54,986 bases of DNA from Gemmataceae bacterium (GTDB lineage: Bacteria > Planctomycetota > Planctomycetia > Gemmatales > Gemmataceae): assembly GCA_020847555.1 (NCBI GenBank), contig JADLBT010000435.1, positions 1 through 54,986 of the forward strand, given 5' to 3'. Position numbers and translations under genes: made by a program. This document shows, one piece after another, positions 7,333 through 14,543 of this stretch. The notes below the pieces were generated by a model, which was not told the DNA's origin, searched no databases, and was given only the letters and a program-made list of their open reading frames with translations. Each line of letters begins with the position of its first letter. Within the stretch, counting starts at the first letter, position 1.

Positions 7333-9453
7333 ATGAGCACCGTCCTGATCTCCGAGAAGGAACTGCCCAAAAATCTCACCCTCGACCAGGCAGTCGAGGT
7401 GGCCTACGCGAGCGAGCTGGCCGAGGCGGCGGCGCGCCTGCAGCGCGGGCTCGCCACGCTGATCGAGTGCGACAAGGAACTCGCCCCGCATCTGTTCGTC
7501 AACCTGCGCAACCGCCTGCGGACTGCCGGCTACCGCTGCCTCTACCTGGACGGGCGGCAGGAACGACAGGAGGGCGGCATGCCGATGGGGCTGATCGGCA
7601 CCATGATCGGCCAGATCCGTGACGCGGTGCGCGGCGCCGTCGAGTTCGAGAAGCTCGTCGTCGTGCTGCCGCACCTCGACCTGCTGACGACGAGCCAGAG
7701 CGGGCTGACCGCCGAGGCGCGCGAGGTGATTCCGCTCATGTACGAGAATCCCTCGCTGGTGTGGCTGGGGTTCAAGGATCCGTCGTTCCCGGTGCCGGAG
7801 GTGATCGAGGGGCTGTTTCCGTACCGCATCAGCATCCTCGGCATCGCCCGCGAGCGGCTGCGCCAGCTGATCGCGCAGAAGGAGGCACGCAAGTTCGGGC
7901 GCGACTTCAACCCGTGGCAGCTGTACAAGTTCGTGTCCGGTGTCAACGCGGTGCGGCTGCGCAAGCTGCTCTCGACGCTGGAGGGCGAGGACTACCCGGC
8001 AAACCCGCGCGGGGCCTACCAGCAACTCCGCCAGGCGACGCTCGGCGGCACCCTCGAGGTGCCGGACATCAACCTCGCGGCTGACATCGGCGGCTACGCC
8101 AGGGTCAAGAAGCGGCTCCAGTCCGAGGTGCTCGACGTCCTTGCCCACAAGGATCGCGTGACCGATCCGGCGGAGATCGCGTGGCTGGAGGAGCTGATTC
8201 CCAAGGGCATGATCTTCTGGGGGCCGCCGGGGACGGGCAAGACGATGTTCGCCAAGGCGATGGCGTCGGCCATCGGGGCAGCGATCACGGTCGTATCCGG
8301 CCCGGAACTCAAGAGCAAGTGGGTCGGCGAGAGCGAGGAGCGCATCCGCCAGATCTTCCACCGCGCCCGCCAGTCGGCGCCGGCCATCATCGTCTTCGAC
8401 GAGCTGGACTCGTTCGCGTCGGCGCGCGGCACCTACACCGGCTCGGGCGTCGAGCACTCGATGGTGAACCAGCTGCTCACCGAGATGGACGGGTTCCACA
8501 AGGAGGAGATGGTGTTCGTCGTCGGCACGACGAACTTCGCGGAGATCCTCGACCCGGCGCTGCTGCGTCCCGGGCGTTTCGAGTTCCACCTGCACATCCC
8601 CTATCCCGACGCCGACGACCGCCGCGACATCCTGAAGATCTACGACCGGAAGATGCGGCTGCAGCTGAACGAGGAGGCGCTTGCGTACGCGGTCAAGCGC
8701 ACCGGCGAGCATGTGCCCGGCGCCTCGATGGGGACGAAGTTCAGCGGCGACCACCTGAACGCGCTGTGCCGGGCGCTGGCGCGTATCCGACTGCGCGACA
8801 GGCGCGACGGTGAATCGACGCGCGACGAGGTCGAGCGTGCCCTGACGGAGTGGATCGAGCGGCCAAACATGACGCCAGCGGAGGAGTGGGTACTGGCGAC
8901 ACACGAGGCGGGTCATGCGGTGGTGGCGTTGTTCTGTCCGCACCATCCGCCGATCGACCGCATCTCGATCGCGAGCGACACCCCGTGGGCGTTCGGCTAC
9001 GTGCGCTACGCCGACCCGGCGCACCGCTACATTCAGACGAAGAACTTCTACCTCGACCTGATTTGCGTGGCGCTGGGAGCGCGCGAGGCGGAAGCGCTCT
9101 TGCTGGACGATCTGTCCCTTGGAGCGGTCGCGGACCTGCAGGCGGCGACGGCGATCGCGCGTGACCTGGTCGAGATACACGGCCTGGGCGGCGAGGCGGT
9201 AGGCGTGGCCCGCTACCGCGCCGACGGCGAGGAGGGCGGCCGGCATCCGCAGCTGTCGCAGGCGATGCTGGAGGCGCTCGACAGGCAGGTGGGCACGATC
9301 CTGGAGGAGGCGCGGCAGCGCGCGGCGCAGATCGTGCGCGAGAATCGCGGCATGCTGGAGACCCTGCGCAACCTGCTGATCGAGAAGAAGGTGATCGACG
9401 CGAAGACGCTGACAGAGATGAACGCGAACAAGTACGCTGATCAGTTGAAGTAA
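7333..9453 (+). CDS. FtsH-like AAA+ zinc metalloprotease without membrane anchor
   Basis: A 706-residue ATP-dependent protease of the FtsH type. Residues about 1-260 form an N-terminal domain that looks like a degenerate P-loop/AAA-like module (Walker B-like KLVVVLPHLDLL, no Walker A), replacing the two transmembrane helices of true FtsH. The active AAA+ module follows: Walker A GPPGTGKT at 297-304, Walker B IIVFDELDSF with Asp356/Glu357, then the second region of homology GTTNFAEILDPALLRPGRFE. The M41 peptidase domain has HEAGH at 524-528 and the third zinc-ligand region VADLQAAT with Asp601. Both activities therefore look intact, in a soluble protein. ATG 7333 is chosen because conserved-looking sequence begins there (MSTVLISEKELP); ATG 7294, overlapping the previous stop, is an alternative. 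It is the core of the 4.9-14.5 kb block. Confidence 0.9.
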   Translation: MSTVLISEKELPKNLTLDQAVEVAYASELAEAAARLQRGLATLIECDKELAPHLFVNLRNRLRTAGYRCLYLDGRQERQEGGMPMGLIGTMIGQIRDAVRGAVEFEKLVVVLPHLDLLTTSQSGLTAEAREVIPLMYENPSLVWLGFKDPSFPVPEVIEGLFPYRISILGIARERLRQLIAQKEARKFGRDFNPWQLYKFVSGVNAVRLRKLLSTLEGEDYPANPRGAYQQLRQATLGGTLEVPDINLAADIGGYARVKKRLQSEVLDVLAHKDRVTDPAEIAWLEELIPKGMIFWGPPGTGKTMFAKAMASAIGAAITVVSGPELKSKWVGESEERIRQIFHRARQSAPAIIVFDELDSFASARGTYTGSGVEHSMVNQLLTEMDGFHKEEMVFVVGTTNFAEILDPALLRPGRFEFHLHIPYPDADDRRDILKIYDRKMRLQLNEEALAYAVKRTGEHVPGASMGTKFSGDHLNALCRALARIRLRDRRDGESTRDEVERALTEWIERPNMTPAEEWVLATHEAGHAVVALFCPHHPPIDRISIASDTPWAFGYVRYADPAHRYIQTKNFYLDLICVALGAREAEALLLDDLSLGAVADLQAATAIARDLVEIHGLGGEAVGVARYRADGEEGGRHPQLSQAMLEALDRQVGTILEEARQRAAQIVRENRGMLETLRNLLIEKKVIDAKTLTEMNANKYADQLK

Positions 9454-9516
9454 ACCCGCACCAGGGAGGTTTCGCAAGCGACGGACCAGCAGGGCGCCTG
9501 ACATGGAGAAGATCAC

Positions 9517-9786
9517 ATGGCCGAGATGACCATTCGCCTCCGCTGCGACCCGGAGACGGGTAAGAAGGACATCATCATCAGCCTGCGCTCCGACGCCGAC
9601 GCGCTGCCGCACGAACACGAGCAGCAGCACCGCGCCCTCGTCGAGAAGCTCCTCGAACAGGGCATCATCAAGGAAACCGAACTGGGCCGCATCGTCGTCG
9701 AGCGTGAGCAAAAGGAGAAGGAACCGCCCACCCCCGCCGCCACCAGGCCCCAGGCCGGCAAGCGCGCCGTCGCCGAGGGCGGCTGA
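9517..9786 (+). CDS. small acidic/His-containing partner protein of the FtsH-like protease
   Basis: An 89-residue cytoplasmic protein, ATG preceded by GGAGAAG (about 9505-9511). The N-terminal half is beta-strand-like (MTIRLRCDPETGKKDIIISL), followed by DADALPHEHEQQHRALVEKL and a C-terminal Pro/Ala-rich tail. The conserved-looking core ends near residue 66. It sits 63 bases after the protease gene and before a family A palindrome, so it is probably co-transcribed with the protease. It may be a small adaptor or inhibitor, but no function is demonstrated. I do not recognise a named family with confidence. Confidence 0.75.
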   Translation: MAEMTIRLRCDPETGKKDIIISLRSDADALPHEHEQQHRALVEKLLEQGIIKETELGRIVVEREQKEKEPPTPAATRPQAGKRAVAEGG

Positions 9787-9793
9787 TTCTTCC

Positions 9794-9864
9794 AAAGCCC
9801 GCGGGTGGCGCCCCGTGGGTGAAGTCGCCAACGCTCTGCCCACGGGGCGCCACCCGTGGGCTTT
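9794..9864. repeat. palindromic repeat family A, long form
   Basis: Seventy-one bases, AAAGCCCGCGGG to CCCGTGGGCTTT, same two-hairpin plan as 4704-4774. It starts eight bases after the stop of the small partner gene and ends 29 bases before the next ATG, inside what otherwise looks like one operon. It could therefore attenuate or process the transcript between the FtsH and MoxR halves. Confidence 0.85.
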
Positions 9865-9893
9865 ACTAGCTCACCCTGACCCCTGACCCCTCG

Positions 9894-12800
9894 ATGACCG
9901 TCCTCTGCTTCGCCGACCTCAACAGCCTGCAACTGACCCTCACCAGCGGCGTCGTGCCGGCAGCGGTCAGCGTGGCGCCCGTTGTCGCCGGGTTCGACGA
10001 CGATGGGCACGTCTGGGTCAAGCCGTCCGCCGCCCTGCCGCGCGCCGCCGAGAAGGAGTTGCGCAGGCTCGGCGTGCAGATCGTCAAGAGCATCGACGGC
10101 CGTCCCACCGCGGAGTTCTCCTGCTGGCCGCAACTCCTGCCGCTGCAGCGCGAGGCCAACGCGACCGTCCCGGGCAGTTCGACGCCGGTGCTGTTCGAGC
10201 TGCCGCGGCCGGCCGACCTGCCGGCCATTACCGGCGAGATCCTCCGCCTGGGCAACGATCGCCAGGCCTTCCGCTGGGTTCGCGATGACCATGACAGCTC
10301 CGTCCTGCTGCGCGTCATCGGCCCGCCGTACTATTCCCTCCTCCGGGCTCTCGACCGCGACGGGCAGGCGGAGGCGCCGCGCGCCTACGTCGAGCGCGCT
10401 CCGGGCGTGTGGATCGAAATCGGCCACACGCACCCGCTGCTCGGTCAGCTCAAGGCGCCTGCCGGCAAGCTGATCCTGCTCCGGCCGTCGCGCGACTGGG
10501 TCTACCTCGACGAGGTGCCGTACCGAGACATTTATGAGATCCTCGAATTCGCCCTACCTGACGCTGAGGTGCGCTGGCGGGACGCGACTTTGCAGCAGGC
10601 CATGAAGGTGCCGCTGCGGCTGGCGCCATCGGGCAGCCAGGATCCGGCCGAGTTGTGGGTGCTGCGCGAGAGGCCGGTCGCGGCGCTCGACGCCTTCGTT
10701 CGGTCCGCCGACGATCACTTGCTCGGGCGGCTGTCGTTCGCGGTCGGGGAAGGGGTGGGCGGGGCGAAGATCGTCGTGTTGCGCGTGCGCCCGTCGCGGT
10801 TGCCGCCGCCGGTGCTGCCGCTGCAGGCGACCGAATTCCGCCCGTACCTGAAGCTGCCGAACCTGTTCATGCCGCAGGGCTGGCGCCTGCACCCACCGCT
10901 GCGGCGCGACGCGGTGCGGAAGCTGTTTGCCGAGGATCCGGACCAGGTGACGTGGCTGTTCCCGCACGAGGACGGCACCTTCACCCCCGAGGGGCTGCCC
11001 GACAGCGTCTTCCGCCCGCTGGCAGACTGGATCGACTACGTCCTCGATCACGACCGCGCCGCCCTGCAGGGGTGGATGCAATCGATGCAGTTCGAGTTCG
11101 AGCCGTTCGTCTGCAGGGACGACCAGGATCCCCGTCCCACGCGCGACCGGGAGAAGAAGGACCGGGGCCGCGAGGTGCGCGCCCGCAAGGAGCATGAGGC
11201 GGCTGAAACGGCCGAGGCCTCGCTCACCGCCGTCCAGCCGGGCAAGGGACCGAAGCAGAATGCCGAGGCAGCCGAACCGCTGCCCGAACTGTCCCGCGCC
11301 ACACCGACCGAGTTGCAGCTTCAGCTCGCGGCGCTGGAGAGACGCTTCCTTGAGCTGGAGGGCGGCCTCGACGCCCGCGCGCGGCAGGCGTTGTGGCCGC
11401 AACTCGCGCTCCTCAACACCGCGCTGGATCACTTCAGCGATGCTGGGCTGTGCTGGACCCATGCCCTGTGGGGCGAGGACGGCCCGGTGCCGCAGCACGC
11501 CTGGGGCTGGGTGCGCACCGAGAACAGGGAACGCGCGGCGCTCCCTGGAGCGAGGGACATCGATCAGATCTTGAACAGCGCCCACGATTCACTGGCCGAC
11601 GTGCGCCTGCTGGCGGCGTACACCGTGGCCGCCGCCGCGCAGGAACCGCCGCCCGCCGAACTCGTCCGGCGCTTGCGGCCGGTACAGGAGTTCCTGCAGC
11701 AGCACGAGGCGCTGTTGCCGGTCCGCGCCGTCTGGCTCGTGGCGCTGGCGCTCTACAAGCTGTCGCACGGCGACCTGCTGGCCCTCACCCGGACGCGCGA
11801 CCGATTGCTGGAGCGGTTGTTCCAGGGCGGGCTGAACGCTGACAAGGATCTGCCGACGTTTCTGCGGTTCGCCGGCGGGCGGGCGAGCGATCGGTTTCGC
11901 ACTTACCGCGACTGGCTGCTGCTGCTGCCGGACCGCATCCGCCGGTGGATCCGCGAGAACCCGTGCAAGGACCAGCTCGCGAAATCGAACGAGGCCGAAA
12001 CGGAGGGATACGCCCACCTGATCCTGGCGTTCGGCCTGGCGCGGCTCGGGGAGGAGCAGCGGGCGCGTCAGCTGCACGTCCGCGCGCGGGAGACGCTGGG
12101 CGAGACGGACGACGTCCACACCTGCCTGCTGGAGGCGTTCGGGTTCCGCCTCCAGCAGGCGCTGGACGGTAAGCCAGCGAGCGGGCCGCTGCCGCGCGAG
12201 GTGCTGGAGTACCTGGAGGCGATGGACCCGGCCGACTCGGCGCAGCGCATCATGCGCTACAAGGTGGATCGGCTGCGCCAGCACTCGCGGATCCTTGAGC
12301 CGCACGAGAAGATTAACCCGTACCGCTCCTGGCAGGCCCGGTTCTTCGACGACCTGGAGCAGAAGCTCGCGACCCTGTGCGACGTCATCGACCGCGGCGA
12401 CCTGGAGCAGGCCGTGCGCGGCTTGCTGGACCAGACGCGCGGCCAGGCGGTCAAGGAGCAACTCCGGCGGACGCGCGTGGTCCGGGAGGCTCTGAGCGTG
12501 GCCCCGCGCGTCGGCGAGGCGTTCGCCAAGGAGTTGCTCGCCGAGACTCTCCCCGCCTGCGCCGTCCTCGACGACGCGCTCGCGAAGGCGCAGGAGGCGA
12601 CGGAGAAGGAGAACCTCCTGATGGAGCAGGCAGAGCTGATCGAGAAGGGCATGCTCGTTGCCGCCCACTTCGACCAGGCCGCCCACGTTCAGACCCTGGT
12701 CGGGCGCTTCCAGTCGCTGCTGGCGATGCTGCAGGGGACGGCCGGCGGCGCCCCCCTGGTGGATCGACTGGCGGAGCAGTCGTTCCGCGGGCTCCGCAAG

Positions 12801-13325
12801 CTGGGCATGCGCGACGAGATCCACGCCCTGCTCGGCAAGATGGCCGAGGTCGTCACGGGCGGCAAGGCACTGGCCGACCTGCGGACTCGAAAGGACTGGG
12901 GCGCCGTCCTGCGCACGCTCCTGCACGTCGCATCCGGGTGGTACTACTTCGGGGTGGAGGACGAGGCCAGGCCGATCATGGACGAGGCGCGCTTACTCCT
13001 CTGCACCGGCGATCTGGACTCGCGCGAGCAGACGAAACTGGCCTGCGCCTACGCCACGACGCTGGGACAGGCGCCGGCCGACCTGGCGTTGCAGAGCATC
13101 AACGAGCTATTCCAGAAGCTCGAGCGCATCACCGACACGTTCACCACGAACACGCACTACGCGCTGTCGCAGCTGGAGGTGATCGAGGCGGTGGTGCTGG
13201 CGGTGGTGACGGAGGACTTCGCGCTCGGCAGCACGGCGCGACGCTGGCTCGACGACGAGGAATTCCTGATCCGCCGCCGCGTCCACCACGACGTTCAGAC
13301 CCTGATGAACCAGGCGCATCTGTAG
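9894..13325 (+). CDS. very large uncharacterised scaffold-like protein of the FtsH/MoxR block
   Basis: An 1143-residue soluble protein without signal peptide or membrane segment. About 1-380 is a mixed alpha/beta region (MTVLCFADLNSLQLTLTSG at the start, KLPNLFMPQGWRLHPPLRRD near 325). About 410-460 is a charged Lys/Glu/Arg-rich linker. From about 465 to the end it is almost entirely helical, with tandem-helix character like TPR or other solenoids (LALYKLSHGDLLALTRTRDR, AHLILAFGLARLGEEQRARQ). No nucleotide-binding, vWA or protease motif is visible. The beginning reminds me of accessory domains reported with MoxR ternary systems, but this is memory, not a search. The MoxR gene starts 23 bases after its stop, so it is likely the scaffold or adaptor on which the MoxR ATPase acts. 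Confidence 0.8.
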   Translation: MTVLCFADLNSLQLTLTSGVVPAAVSVAPVVAGFDDDGHVWVKPSAALPRAAEKELRRLGVQIVKSIDGRPTAEFSCWPQLLPLQREANATVPGSSTPVLFELPRPADLPAITGEILRLGNDRQAFRWVRDDHDSSVLLRVIGPPYYSLLRALDRDGQAEAPRAYVERAPGVWIEIGHTHPLLGQLKAPAGKLILLRPSRDWVYLDEVPYRDIYEILEFALPDAEVRWRDATLQQAMKVPLRLAPSGSQDPAELWVLRERPVAALDAFVRSADDHLLGRLSFAVGEGVGGAKIVVLRVRPSRLPPPVLPLQATEFRPYLKLPNLFMPQGWRLHPPLRRDAVRKLFAEDPDQVTWLFPHEDGTFTPEGLPDSVFRPLADWIDYVLDHDRAALQGWMQSMQFEFEPFVCRDDQDPRPTRDREKKDRGREVRARKEHEAAETAEASLTAVQPGKGPKQNAEAAEPLPELSRATPTELQLQLAALERRFLELEGGLDARARQALWPQLALLNTALDHFSDAGLCWTHALWGEDGPVPQHAWGWVRTENRERAALPGARDIDQILNSAHDSLADVRLLAAYTVAAAAQEPPPAELVRRLRPVQEFLQQHEALLPVRAVWLVALALYKLSHGDLLALTRTRDRLLERLFQGGLNADKDLPTFLRFAGGRASDRFRTYRDWLLLLPDRIRRWIRENPCKDQLAKSNEAETEGYAHLILAFGLARLGEEQRARQLHVRARETLGETDDVHTCLLEAFGFRLQQALDGKPASGPLPREVLEYLEAMDPADSAQRIMRYKVDRLRQHSRILEPHEKINPYRSWQARFFDDLEQKLATLCDVIDRGDLEQAVRGLLDQTRGQAVKEQLRRTRVVREALSVAPRVGEAFAKELLAETLPACAVLDDALAKAQEATEKENLLMEQAELIEKGMLVAAHFDQAAHVQTLVGRFQSLLAMLQGTAGGAPLVDRLAEQSFRGLRKLGMRDEIHALLGKMAEVVTGGKALADLRTRKDWGAVLRTLLHVASGWYYFGVEDEARPIMDEARLLLCTGDLDSREQTKLACAYATTLGQAPADLALQSINELFQKLERITDTFTTNTHYALSQLEVIEAVVLAVVTEDFALGSTARRWLDDEEFLIRRRVHHDVQTLMNQAHL

Positions 13326-13348
13326 CCGACCCAGCGAGCGGAGGGCTC

Positions 13349-14452
13349 ATGTCCCCGCTCGCGGGCGAGTTGATAACGATCTTGAGGAATACGACCGTCA
13401 TGGCCCCGAAAACCGCCAACGCGAATCCTCTGATCACTGCCGCCAGCGAGGAGTGGCCCCTGCAGCAGCTGCAGGCCGAGGCGGAGGAGTTGCGCAAGCG
13501 CCTCAATCACTTCCGCGTCTCGCTTGGCCGCTTCTTCGTCAAGAAGCAGGAACTGATCGACCTGATGGTGATCGCCGCCATCGCCCAGGAGCCGCTGCTG
13601 CTCGTCGGCCTGCCTGGGACCGCCAAGTCGGATCTGGTGCTCAAGTTCAAGGACGCGCTCGGTCTGGGCGAGGAGGACTACTTCGAGTACATGCTGACGC
13701 GCTTCACCGAGCCGTCGGAGATCATCGGCCCGATCGACATCAGTCTGCTGCGCGAGGGCCGCTACATTCGCCGCGAGCAGGGCAAGCTGCCGACCGCCCG
13801 GCTCGCGTTCCTCGACGAGATCTTCAAGTCGAACTCGGCGATCCTGAACATCCTGCTGACGATCATCAACGAGCGCAAGTTCTACCAGGACGGAGTGCCG
13901 CAGCCGGTCCGGCTGCGCGTCCTGTTCGCCGCCGCCAACGAGGTGCCCGAGCAGGGCGAGCTGGCCGCCCTGAAGGATCGCTTCGTCCTCAAGGTCGAGA
14001 GCCGGTCGGTGCAGGAGAACCACTTCAGCGAGCTGATCGACTCTGGCCTGCAGGCGGAGGTGTACCGGAGCCTCAACCAGAAGCCGTGGGTCGAGGGCCA
14101 CGCGATGCTGGAGGACATCCTCAAGGCGCACCGCTACCTGACGTACCTGTTCGCGCGCAAGCAGCGGACGCGCGGCGGGGACGAGGAGCTGACGGACCGT
14201 TCGCAGTTCTTCCCGGCCGAGGTCTTCCGCGAGTTCCAGCGGCTGGTCAAGACACTCGTGCGCGACGACCGCCTCTTCATCAGTGACCGCAAGCTGGTGA
14301 AGCTGTACAAGCTGTTCCGCATCCGGGCGTGGCTGCTCCACGGCGGGACGGTGACGCGCGACGATCTGCGGCTGCTGATGTATCTCGGCGAGACGCACCA
14401 GGAGATGGCGCTTCTTCGCGACAAGGTGCCGGCCCTGCTCGGCGAGGCGTGA
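13349..14452 (+). CDS. MoxR-family (RavA-like) AAA+ ATPase
   Basis: A 367-residue AAA+ ATPase of the MoxR/RavA branch. MoxR proteins act as chaperone-like ATPases, usually with a vWA-domain partner. Walker A is GLPGTAKS (residues 87-94), followed by FTEPSEIIGPIDISLL, Walker B LAFLDEIFKS (Asp156, Glu157), sensor 1 VLFAAANEVPE, the arginine-finger region ALKDRFVLKV, and a helical lid domain to the end. ATG 13349 follows GGAGGG closely; ATG 13400 is an alternative with GAGGA at a better distance, and conserved sequence starts after both. It is the last gene of the block: no vWA gene follows, because valS starts 91 bases later in the same direction. Confidence 0.9.
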   Translation: MSPLAGELITILRNTTVMAPKTANANPLITAASEEWPLQQLQAEAEELRKRLNHFRVSLGRFFVKKQELIDLMVIAAIAQEPLLLVGLPGTAKSDLVLKFKDALGLGEEDYFEYMLTRFTEPSEIIGPIDISLLREGRYIRREQGKLPTARLAFLDEIFKSNSAILNILLTIINERKFYQDGVPQPVRLRVLFAAANEVPEQGELAALKDRFVLKVESRSVQENHFSELIDSGLQAEVYRSLNQKPWVEGHAMLEDILKAHRYLTYLFARKQRTRGGDEELTDRSQFFPAEVFREFQRLVKTLVRDDRLFISDRKLVKLYKLFRIRAWLLHGGTVTRDDLRLLMYLGETHQEMALLRDKVPALLGEA

Positions 14453-14505
14453 GCGGCGCGTCACGCGAGCCGGTTCTCGGGGGGCGATACCCAGGGGCCG
14501 CGAGG

Positions 14506-14535
14506 CTGGCAGGCGTTGCGCCTTTGCCGTATAGG
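14506..14535 (+). promoter_or_regulatory. candidate promoter for valS
   Basis: CTGGCA (14506-14511) and TATAGG (14530-14535) are separated by 18 bases and lie directly upstream of the valS ATG. If real, valS can be transcribed independently of the preceding MoxR block, and the leader would be very short. The match is only moderate. Confidence 0.3.
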
Positions 14536-14543
14536 TAAACCCC

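Noticed and set aside
6787..9843. Open minus-strand frame of 1018 residues across the FtsH-like gene
   Set aside because: It is antisense to clear AAA+/M41 motifs on the plus strand, has no recognisable domain and reflects high G+C codon bias.
5588..13325. vWA domain in the unknown proteins of the block
   Set aside because: No DxSxS or other MIDAS-like motif with a Rossmann-like context could be found in the sequences read by eye.
14453..14543. tRNA gene or T-box leader in front of valS
   Set aside because: No cloverleaf and no T-box (AGGGTGG-like) sequence is present in the 91-base gap.
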